Under the pieces are notes generated by a model. That model was not told the DNA's origin, ran no database searches, and saw nothing but the letters and a program-made list of their open reading frames with translations. This document shows positions 46,249-55,798 of a DNA stretch of 64,000 nt, piece by piece (position 1 is the stretch's first letter; every line of letters starts with the position of its first letter). This DNA comes from Epiperipatus broadwayi (lineage: Eukaryota; Onychophora; Udeonychophora; Euonychophora; Peripatidae), in contig JAQFVV010012990.1 in NCBI GenBank assembly GCA_028023455.1, positions 279,804-343,803 of the forward strand, given 5' to 3'. The position numbers and the translations under genes were made by a program.

Positions 46249-48321
46249 ATATATATATTGTATTGGTCAGATCAAGGCTGTTACTCACTCTATGTATAAT
46301 GTCCCAGCTGTGTGACCAATGTAGTGGATTAATTATCTTTATTTACCATGTATATATTCTTTTAATGAGAGATTAACTATATTTCTCACTATAATTCTGT
46401 CAGTGGTTAGCCTTATGAATCATGTGATGATGAGAGATTTATAATTAATAAAAGCCAGCCATTTTAATTAGTATGGTATTTCATTACCATATGATAAATC
46501 TACTTTCATAATTGTTATATTTTCTTTTTTAGATCTGATATTATCCCTACTTTAGCTCTTTAATCTCTCTTTTGATAACTAATTTTATAAATCACACTCA
46601 TATAATACTTATTGCTCAAACTGCAAGATTTTATAACTGTTTTGGAATGCAGACCAGAAAAAAAGAAGAATTTTTAATAAAATTAGAGATTTAGTAATAA
46701 TAATAATAAAAATTAAGTTATAAAACCATTTTTCAAATTTCACTACTTAATTCCCAGAAATAAATGAGCATTTTCTTGTACAAATAGAATAATAATATTT
46801 TTTATAATGTCTGCAAACAAATATACAAAAGAATATCCATCTCAAAAAAATAAATACACTGATAAATAATACATTCAAATACATAAAGAAATAAAAAAAA
46901 TTAATAAATAAAAATAGCATAGTCTCACCTCTGGGTTTAGTTCATTTTGTTAAAGTTGTTGAAAATTCGTACTATCTTGGGTTTCCTCTGGATTTACTTT
47001 TATGTGCACATTTGTCCATTTTTTCCTTTACTGTCTTTGTGCAGAGTGCATGAATTTATTCTTGTAATTTACTAGTACAGGTGTACATTATGATGCAGGG
47101 CTTTCCATTTTCTTAATTATGGTATTGGTTTATAGATTTCTTTTTAATGCTAAGTCTTAGGCACAACCACAATTAATAACTAATTTATCTGCACATCTGG
47201 TCAACTTTAAAAGCATTGGCTATGAGAGTTAAATGTGTCTAATGATCTTTCTTCATTTTATCTCCTCTTCAGAAAATTATTTTAACACAACTTTAGACAG
47301 GCTGAAACATCCTCTTTAACGTAGATGCCCATTTTTCTGGATGGATGGTAGCAATTGGCATTTCAAAAGTCACTCATATTGACTATCATTTTACTGAAAC
47401 TTATTATTCTTCAGTTTTTTATTGGGAAGCGAGCTGCTTCTTTTCTTGAAATTATCATCGGTTTTTAAAATTCAGCTTGTGGTAGCAAAGAATTTTTGTT
47501 TTCCAAGTACTTAATTTGGTCCCTCACTCTAGGTCAGCTACAGCCAGAAACAGACAGAACAATAAAAAGAAACTCATTTTTAATCTCAAAAATGTTTAAT
47601 TGCCTGACTAAACCTGCACAGACAAACTAAAAAGAATTTTACTTTGATTTTTTTTCTTTTCTCTTTTGTTTTTAATCAATATGATTTTTAACTTGGAAAA
47701 AAAAATCAACCAAGTTAATCTTTTTACTGATTAATTAAAATAGTTTTATCCATTAACAAAAGAGATCAAATACAAAAAAAAATTAATTAAAAGCAAAATA
47801 TTTTAACTTTTAGAAAAAAAATGTTATAAGTTTACCTTTTTCTTTCCTCTTTTTTCCCCAAGGTTTAATAAAGCTTGAATAACCAAATTTACTTTGATTA
47901 CAGCAATACACAGCCATTCAGGGCTTTACATATAGTTTAAATATACCATTTTAAAACAAAAATATAATTTTAAAGAAATATAATTTCATTTTTTTAAATG
48001 CAAAAGTCTTTTTATTGTAATGAGGTGGAAATTATAGTGTTTAAACCTATATACCATACTGTTCTGGTACTATATATATAGAGAATGGATATTGCTTATC
48101 ACATAGGACTAGGGGCACTTATTGGGTTTTAATCTGTTATAAAATAAATTATCATTTCCTTATATGAACATCTATCCAAATACTTTATTAAATAATAAAT
48201 ATAAATATGTTATTTACATATCAACCAGTGAATCTTCTTTTAAATTAAAAACCCTTTATAGCTTAAGCTCTTTCAGGGAAAGATTTAAATCCGATAATCA
48301 TAGCTCTTTAATTGATGATAC
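46249..48321. other. AT-rich DNA
   Basis: It opens with ATATATATAT and TGTATTGGTCAG, which might be another element end, but no partner was found. 47260-47900 shares style and short blocks with the 3.7-4.5 and 11.7-12.6 kb repeats. No gene was seen. Confidence 0.4.
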
Positions 48322-48337
48322 AATAAATAACACTTTT

Positions 48338-48445
48338 GTCAAGGCATTGGTGGTCAAGAGGTCAGCAACAGCTGCTTTACAAGCAGTTGTCCCAGGTTAG
48401 CGGGTTCACTTCCCGGCTGATGCTATGACACATGAGAAAAAAATA
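48338..48445 (+). mobile_element. tRNA-derived SINE, subfamily 2 (+), with 16-bp target duplication
   Basis: AATAAATAACACTTTT (48322-48337) and AATAAATAACGCTTTT (48446-48461) flank the element, one mismatch. It has an A-box-like GGTCAAGAGGTCAGC, B box GGGTTCACTTCCC near 48401 and the tail GATGCTATGACACATGAGAAAAA. It has a single A-box segment, unlike the 11169 copy. Confidence 0.92.
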
Positions 48446-48461
48446 AATAAATAACGCTTTT

Positions 48462-48964
48462 TAAATCGCGTGTAAATGTTCACATAAAATATTCAAGTAT
48501 GCAAATCACTAATTATTTCATGCTTTGGAGAGAGTAAAGTAAGCATGAGAATTAATAAAACCTACAGTCTACAGTTAAGCAATAATAATGAAGGGGAAAT
48601 GCATAAGAATGAGCTTATTAGTTGTTTATTTAGATGGAAAAAAAGTTGAATAATAGATAAATGGGCAATTGTTCTATGGATCTCACATAGTGCTATAAAA
48701 GTTAAGTAATTGGTATAATAATAAGATAACAATAGTAAGAATCAATAGATCATAAGTGTGAAAATAGGGGGGGGAAAGATTTAAAAATAAAGAGCATGCT
48801 CTAATATTCAGTAAAATCTTACTCTTTTTGAGCATAAATGAGTTTATTTGTATATTTATAATGGTTTTTTTTTTTTTATGTAAAAATAATTTAGTAAAAT
48901 ACAAATGTACAATGTTTAAAAAGAAATGGTTTTAAGGTAAAAAATTAAATTATTATTATACTAT

Positions 48965-48999
<35 letters not shown>

Positions 49000-49162
49000 A
49001 TTGTAGTTGCTGTACTATTATTTAAGTTGACTAAAACTATAATAAGTTGTTGTGGAATTTGTATAATTTGATAAACAGCTTAGCAAATATGTAAAATAGA
49101 TAATAAATCTTCTTTATTGATTAACAAAAAAACGTGCATTTGGTTAATTAATATGTATATAT
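48462..49162. other. AT-rich DNA with a (TAG)n tract
   Basis: (TAG)n of about 11 units lies at 48966-48999. A run of G (48769-48776) and a T run near 48866 are also present. No gene. Confidence 0.6.
48966..48999. repeat. (TAG)n trinucleotide microsatellite
   Basis: About eleven uninterrupted TAG units. Confidence 0.95.
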
Positions 49163-51218
49163 TGTAAGTAAAACGCGCTTTCCTCATCTACCACATTTTA
49201 TATCTATTATATATATCACATTTATATTATATATATTATCAGCTAGTTATTGAGATTTGACTTTTGATCGTGCATTTCTTTCCAGAGGGTGAATAGACAT
49301 GTGTACACATTTATCATATTAATAGCTCCGACCATCCCTTCCCATATGAACTTTTCCCATGTTCTGAGTCATCCTTCCCTTTTTGTGAAGTTTTCCTAAT
49401 ATTTGGTCATTCAAGGGTAAGGAAAAGGAATTTGGCTGCTAAATACAAACATGGATGTACGTGAATTAATCCAATTCAGTCCCTCCCAAGCTTAACTAAC
49501 TCTCTTACTGCGTGGATGTCCATGTTTATGAACTAGGGCCCAAGCGCCAATCTTGCTATTTAACAAGAATCGCAGAATTCACTAACAATAAATTAACTCA
49601 ATAACTTTTAAGCTTTTGCCCAGTTTATACTAGCTTATGCTCAGGGGTGGTGGCATAACATGCCACAGAAGAAATGGCAGGTGAATTAAAATCTCTCTTT
49701 CCCTTTCTTTTACCTTAATCTAACACAACATATATCAACACGCACTCTTAGGAAAGTAAAAATGGAATCTATTTCAAAACATACAATATGCATTCCAAAC
49801 AATATATATATATATAACAAAATGTAAGAGACAAATAAACGAACAAAAAAAAATATAAAGTTTGTTTTGTTAAATTTAAAATCTATTTATGGTTATTTGA
49901 ATAAAATTATAAAGTGACACACACGTGTATATGACATAATATTCTGTTTACAGGATATCATAGTTAAAGAATAAAATATATTAAGCAAAATATGTATAAA
50001 GTTATTACACTATTTGATTTTGTGTATTTAAAGTTTGGAAATGATATCAAATATATTTACCGCTATTTTGATGAGTCTTCGTAATTAAATCAAATGTTTC
50101 TGAGTGCACTCTTTGTAGTTATTAATTCTTTTACTTCTATTCTAATTCCTTGGGTGAAAGTGGATAAAATTGTGATTCAATTTTGTCTTCCAATTCAATG
50201 TTTTATTAAGAAGTTCATTGTTCCATGATAGATCTGTGGAATGGCGGATGTCAGGCGCAGGATTCATTTGTCGTGTTTTCCCTCTCTTTCTTTTTTTAAT
50301 ATAATATTTAGAGCAATCTGTCTCTTAATATCTTGTGTGGCCTCAAAGGTACAGAAGGAGCTGGAGTCTAACATAGACCTCTAGCACGATGAGACCTTTG
50401 CCCCATGCGTTTCATGGAGTTAAATTTATATATTTCTCTGCAAAATTATTTTATAAAACTCTCTTCTTTTTGTTACGTATTGCCTTTTGCCTTCTCTCTG
50501 CAATAATCTATAGCCAACTGCCAAAAACAAAATGTTTTCCCTCTCAACAATGTTTTATCTTTTTTTTCTATCTTTAGCAAAAAAATATTTTTACTCAATA
50601 CATGAACAAAAGAAAAACCACTTAGCAACTTGGTCTTAACTTTTGCTATTTTTGGAAATTCCCTTTAATTACGCTTTGTTGTTTACCTCTATAATTAGAC
50701 AATAGAATCCTCAAGAATTTAATTTTTTTTAATGGACATTCCACCTGTTCTTTTCTTTTAGTTAACACAAAAATCATTTCCATAAAGTTTTGAAGTTTGA
50801 TAATATATTAATTTAAATAAAAATCCAACTATTAATTATAATATGTTTCAATAACAATACAGTCTGTTCGACTAATTGATTCGTGGAAGATAAACGAAAT
50901 TCCTTTCTTTTTTCTTCATATTTTAAAATATTTGAAAATCTCTTGATTTTATTCATTTTTCTTATCCCCTTCAACACAATATTTATCAATATACATGTAT
51001 GCCACAAAATAAGAATAAAATAAGTGAAAGAAAGAAAGTAAAATCTATACATTAATATTAGAAACCCATCACTGCTATTATTTTTTTTATGTACGTAACT
51101 ATATGTGTGTGGCTACATGGCCCTTTCCAAATACACAACTCATGAAACAAAACACACACATGCATACATAACCTAATTTACTCCCTTGTAAAAGGGTTTG
51201 AACCCAGTTCCTGTAACA
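49163..51218 (-). mobile_element. Element 2: 3' LTR (about 2.06 kb)
   Basis: In + coordinates the LTR starts TGTAAGTAAAACGCGC and ends TTCCTGTAACA. It is immediately followed by ATGCCCCCCATTTG, whose complement (CAAATGGGGGGCAT) is a good polypurine tract for second-strand priming just before the LTR of a - strand element. The first 65 bases match 52631-52695, the start of the other LTR copy, with four differences. The left flank is ATGTATATAT. A TATAAA lies on the - strand near 49635. The start and end assignments agree with each other, but the right end rests on the polypurine tract alone. Confidence 0.72.
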
Positions 51219-51232
51219 ATGCCCCCCATTTG
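51219..51232 (-). promoter_or_regulatory. Element 2 polypurine tract
   Basis: CAAATGGGGGGCAT on the - strand directly abuts the TGTTACAGG start of the LTR, the usual position and composition for the plus-strand primer. Confidence 0.6.
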
Positions 51233-51349
51233 AAAGACTTCAAAATGAGGGATACTTATTTTGATGGCTCATTAAACAAACTACAACAAAACACACACAC
51301 ACACAAAAACATTCTGATCCTAACCTATTCCTTCCTTATACCTGCATGT

Positions 51350-52263
51350 ACATCTATTTTCTTCCCTGTTCACTTTCACTCATATCTATAGCGTTCAACA
51401 TTTCGGCCACCTCTTCAATCGATGACCTCCCATTTCCTATCAGCATCTGTGCGATCCTTGTTGGCAAATTATGCCTGATGATTCTAATTATGTGTCACTC
51501 CGTCATATTGCATTCGTCCAAAGTTCGCAATTTAGCCACTTGTTGCCGAAAAAATTGTGTGTACTTCTCTTTCCCATTTATTCTATACTTTTCTTGCATT
51601 ATACAATATCTAATGACCTCTTGCAGCTCTTCTGACCAAAACATTTCACGCACAACTTCAGTATACTCTTTAAACATTCGAGGTTGGCAAAATAGTGACT
51701 CCCACCATGACAACGCATTCCCCGCCAAGTTACTACACGCTATTATTACCTTGTTTCTTTCAGACATTTCGTTTACATTAAAGTAACTCTGTAGGCTCTT
51801 GAGGTGCTCTACTGGCGCCTCTTCTATTTGGCCGGCTAATGAACGGATCTTAAGGAATTGTTTAACATTTGTTTGGCTACCTATCCATTTCTCTGTGGTT
51901 TGCTGCTCTTCCATTATCTTCTCCTATGACTCGGCCCATCTTTCCCTTTTCTTCGTATTTCCCTTCGGCCTTTGGCTTAATTTCATTTTCCTCTGTATTT
52001 TCCTCCACTTCTAATTTATCTGTCACTTGCTTCTCACTCTCCTCCACCCCTACCTTACTGATTCTTATTTCTTCACGTAACTTTTTCTCCAATTCTGCCA
52101 ACCCCTTTTCATTTTCTATCTGCATCTCTGATAATCTTTCGTTCATTTCTTCCTTTACATCCCTTATTTATTTCCGTAACCTTTCTCCCATTTCCTGTAA
52201 CTTTACCATGATCCATTCAAACATGTCCATTTCCTTTCCCTTGTCTGATATTTCTGGATCCAT
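51350..52263 (-). pseudogene. Element 2: gag-like gene, broken
   Basis: Reading on the - strand from ATG near 52263: a Glu/Lys-rich N terminus, an in-frame TAA near 52170, then frame 52146-51877 (MNERLSEMQIENEKGLAELE..., a predicted coiled coil). A frameshift near 51900 leads into 51914-51495, with the retrotransposon gag core LAGNALSWWESLFCQPRMFK. A TGA at 51495-51497 follows, and the same frame then continues with HIIRIIRHNLP to a TAG near 51350. The core is clearly homologous to residues 205-300 of element 1 (ARDWWNTL, FREYEQ, IRHNMP). Gag would form the particle that packages element RNA. No protease, RT or integrase exists in the interior, so the element is gag-only even apart from its lesions. 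Confidence 0.8.
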
Positions 52264-52605
52264 GTTGCTCTGTGACCTAGTTTTCATTGACTTTCCCCTT
52301 CACTATTCTTCTCTTTGTTATTTGTTTTCTAGTCATATTAACCATACATGCTGGGTTCAATGTCCCAGCTCCTTGACCATTTTGCCACATGGTATATATT
52401 CTTTTTTCTTTGCCCTATCTGCTTTTCTATTTCAAAGTTTTATATCTCCACTATTTGTTTTACCATATTGTTTTTCTCTTCATTTTTCTTTTACAAAAAA
52501 AAGTATTTAAGCATCGACAAATCCCGTATTTAAAAAAAAATTTTTTTTTGTTCGATGTGCCCTCTATCTCTTTTAGCTGTATTCACCCCAAAGCTCTCCG
52601 TTCTT

Positions 52606-52629
52606 TGAAAGTCCATCATTGGGCATCCT
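52606..52629 (-). promoter_or_regulatory. Element 2 primer-binding-site-like segment
   Basis: Next to the LTR boundary the - strand reads AAGGATGCCCAATGATGGAC. This resembles the GGCGCCCAACGTGGGG-type leader of many animal Ty3 elements and the equivalent segment of element 1 (GGACGCCCATCGTGTGG). Confidence 0.45.
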
Positions 52630-52630
52630 T

Positions 52631-52695
52631 TGTAAGTAAAATGCGCTTTCCTCATCTACCACCCTTTATATCTATTATATATATCACGTTTATAT
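52631..52695 (-). mobile_element. Element 2: 5' LTR fragment cut by element 1
   Basis: TGTAAGTAAAATGCGC and the next 49 bases match 49163-49227 with four differences; homology stops exactly where element 1's TGTGACAG begins. The rest of this LTR should lie beyond 64000. Confidence 0.85.
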
Positions 52696-54652
52696 TGTGA
52701 CAGTCAGATGATGTGTGTAGATTTAACCCAGTTCGAATACTAGGCGAAAGTACCTCAAAGCCAACCATACGCGAGATATAAATCAAGAATACTTATGACC
52801 TCTGCCCATTCGCCTGTTCTCGAGGCCTGATCACAAACAAACAACACCATCTGAGCCATGCATAAATTATTTTTCAACCGGCCACAAAGCTTAGCAACAG
52901 CGGTAGAGACATGGACGGGAAATCCTAAAGAGCTAAAAGCTAAATGTGTAAAGTACATCAAAATATGTGTTGGTGTTTGCGTTTTGCGTGCCTGGATCAT
53001 TGAAAAGTAAAAATAAAGCATTTAATATAACTAAGAAACTCAAGTTTTTGATAATTAAATAATGTTTAATTACTGGCTTTAAAATATGAATAAAGCTTTA
53101 ATGGCCTCCGCTATTCCCCTAAATTACTGCAACAAACTAATTAGACAATAAAAAGAAAACAAGTTAATAGGTTTGCGGTCAAATTCTGTTCTTCCCAATT
53201 TTATTAAAAATATCCAACTCGATCTTCTCGATAAAGTACGATAGATAATAAAAACCTTTCGCAAAGCATTTCTTATGGCTTTGCGCGAAAAACCGGGTTT
53301 ACAATTGACTTAGAACGTATATAGCTAAATCAAATATACGTGACTAGCTAATGGCAGACAAAAAAGAGGTGTTATCAAAAAGATCAAGTTGGCACACAAA
53401 AGAAACTGACTTGGATTTAATTAACAACATAAATAAAATTGGAAAGTGATTTCAAATGACAAAAAATTAACTATTAAATTTAACCGCAACGAAATACTAA
53501 ATATTTACAATGGTTAGTAAGGAAGAATAGCGAAGGTAAAAGGTTACATATAGCTAGATGGTCCCAAAATATATTTAAGGTTAATTCATAAAATGTTTAC
53601 ATAGCAAAAACATATATTTCAATACAACAATAAAACAATATGAATCATTAGTAGCATACGAGATAGTTTAATTTAGGAGATACGATACCGTCCTTTTTCC
53701 GTGATGTTCCCTGCGGCGTCCGCGGCTTGATCCGACCGACGATAGGTGTTTGTCCGGACAATGAAAATATGAAGTATGGCTTCCATGAAAAGTTCTCCAG
53801 ACACGGCATAGAGTTCATATGGTTATTGATTGGATGTTAAGGCATTTTGGATGGTATTTAGGAACCTCGGCGATAGGCAAAGCTATGATTTGCCTAGCCA
53901 AGTATATCCATTTTCCTCAAAATACGGTTGGTTTTAACTGGAGCAGGTTCCAACTTCTCCATTGTTTGAAAATGACAGCTGAATAACTTTATTTTGAAGC
54001 ACAAGCTAAATGTGAAGCAAAATCTGACGGATTTCTCCCAAGAGAAATCTGAATGCACTTTCCAGAAAGCTTGGAAATAAAACAGCAAGAAAAATCTTAA
54101 TAAATCGCCTTCACAAGCAAAATCAGAATCAAATGACTCCTTCAAAAAGAAAAGTCTGAATAATTATCTCTTTTGTTCTCCCTACTATTTATACTTTCTC
54201 TGACAGCTACCTTCCATTGTTTGTATGATCTGAGATCTTGATAAGCCCCCCCCTTGCTGCTTTGTTTTAAAACAACACGTTCTAAAAATAACTTCAATTT
54301 TTTACTCTAACTTTCTTACTTTAAAGTTGGAATTCTATTAATTAAAAAGCAAGAAAGAAAATGCCATCTTTAATTAGACTTGAACGACTCACTAATTAAA
54401 ATATACATTCTTTCAGAAATGTTGGTGGGCTTATCTCAAAATCAAATCATACTAAATATTTTAATAAAAATTTGAACAACAATATATTATTATTTTATAA
54501 TAGAACAAGCATTTTATTTCAGCAGAATTTTGCATTACTCATATATATACGCTAGATGTATATATATGTTTGATTTAACAGGTTAAGCAATTTTTATCAA
54601 TAGAATGAAATTTATTTAAAATAAAATATTTAACTGCAATACACATTTAATA
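52696..54652 (-). repeat. Element 1: 3' LTR
   Basis: It starts TGTGACAGTCAGATGATG and is co-linear with 62046-64000: 7 substitutions (six of them transitions) and a C8/C6 length difference. AGTATAAATAG on the - strand at 54185-54195 is a TATA box. The right boundary is not resolved because the other copy runs off the window; it lies between 54652 and 55024. The 88- and 83-codon frames inside are present in both copies only because the LTRs are nearly identical. Confidence 0.92.
54184..54195 (-). promoter_or_regulatory. TATA box of element 1 3' LTR copy
   Basis: AGTATAAATAGT on the - strand, with an identical sequence in the 5' LTR. It is the only strong TATA consensus in the upstream part of the LTR. 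Confidence 0.6.
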
Positions 54653-55024
54653 AGCATAACTATTTTTAACTCTAATGCAAAACCCTGCTGATATTGAACT
54701 ATAAACTTAATTTAGGTCTACAATATTAATTAAGTTTATAGGAAGATGTGAAGCATGGATCGGACTTCAGATCCATTGCTTCATTTCCCAATAGTTAGTG
54801 AGCAAAAAAAAAATGTTTTAAAAAAAAAATGCTGTTGCTTCAGGTCAGAGGTAAGAATTTGTACCAGGTGAGTTCAAGCCTACTCTTTGTTCACTGTAAT
54901 GTTTAATTTGCTACTACTAATAATCTCTCTATATGTTACTACAAAACGGTTTATCCATCATTCATTCTCCTATATTTTAAATCAAGTCCGTGTTGTTTTA
55001 GTCTGACTAGCTATATTTATATTT
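54653..55024 (-). other. Element 1: LTR end and 3' untranslated region
   Basis: This contains the unseen LTR boundary and the polypurine tract. A clear C-rich run like that of element 2 is absent; candidates are weak. Confidence 0.4.
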
Positions 55025-55798
55025 TTAATTTCTAAACTTTCCGGGATCCGGTGGTACATAAGGTTTTAAGTTTCTGGCATTGTATACTCCTTTTATGCCA
55101 TTATTATCTTCCAAAAGGAACGCATTTCTCCCGCATTCCTTTTTCAATGTGTACGGCCCTTGATATATTGGGAAAAACTTTTTGAATTCTTTCCGCAATG
55201 TATTACTTGGCCTAGGGTCTCTCAGCCATACTTGCTCCCCTTGCCTGAATTGATATTGCTGGTTTCGTTTTTTATTTTTCCGGTGCAGCGCAGCCCGTTT
55301 TAATCGTTCATATGCTATCTTTTGATCTTGTAGTTTATCTATCTTCTCCTCTTCCATCGGCATTTTGGTTTTAAATAACTGAGGACATTCTTTCCCATAA
55401 TGCAGGCGAGTTGGAGTAAATCCTGTCGACTCATTCATTGTGTTGTTAATATACTGTACCACCTTTTCGGTTTTATTTACCCAGTCCCGATGGTTGGTTG
55501 GTATATATGTCCTAAAGAGTCGCCCTATTTCTCGCATGACTCTTTCACAAGGGTTAGCCTGCGGATTTCTAATGGAAGTTAGCCTATGATGAATTCCTTG
55601 TTTAGCCATCCATGTCTTCCATTCTTTGGAGGTAAATGCTGTGCCATGATCAGATATCACTATCTGGGGTTTTCCAACTTCTGGCAACTGTTTTTCCCGA
55701 AGTGCCTTTATTGCTCCTCTAGCGTTTGCTGTCCTTACTGGGTATGCTTTCACGTACTTTGAAAACACATCATACGTGACAAATAGATATTGGAATCG
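55025..55798 (-). CDS. Element 1: integrase catalytic core and C-terminal domain
   Basis: This is the same reading frame as the upstream 1164-codon part, separated from it only by the TGA at 55799-55801; the first ten codons precede the GTG at 55768. Counting from that GTG: second catalytic Asp at residue 40 (IVISDHGTAFTS), catalytic Glu at 75 (NPQANPCERVMRE), a basic linker, and a GPY module at 204-206 (YQGPYTLKK). Integrase inserts the cDNA into host DNA. The 34-residue Asp-Glu spacing fits the ANP-ER subtype of Ty3 integrases. If the TGA is not suppressed this part is not translated. Confidence 0.9.
   Translation of the reverse strand, partial: RFQYLFVTYDVFSKYVKAYPVRTANARGAIKALREKQLPEVGKPQIVISDHGTAFTSKEWKTWMAKQGIHHRLTSIRNPQANPCERVMREIGRLFRTYIPTNHRDWVNKTEKVVQYINNTMNESTGFTPTRLHYGKECPQLFKTKMPMEEEKIDKLQDQKIAYERLKRAALHRKNKKRNQQYQFRQGEQVWLRDPRPSNTLRKEFKKFFPIYQGPYTLKKECGRNAFLLEDNNGIKGVYNARNLKPYVPPDPGKFRN

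Noticed and set aside
48164-48400. 78-codon open frame
   Set aside because: Its 3' third is the SINE at 48338; the remainder shows nothing.
52755-54145. 88- and 83-codon frames inside the LTR, each found again at 62105-62371 and 63244-63495
   Set aside because: They are duplicated only because the LTRs are near-identical copies; no domain or coding signal.
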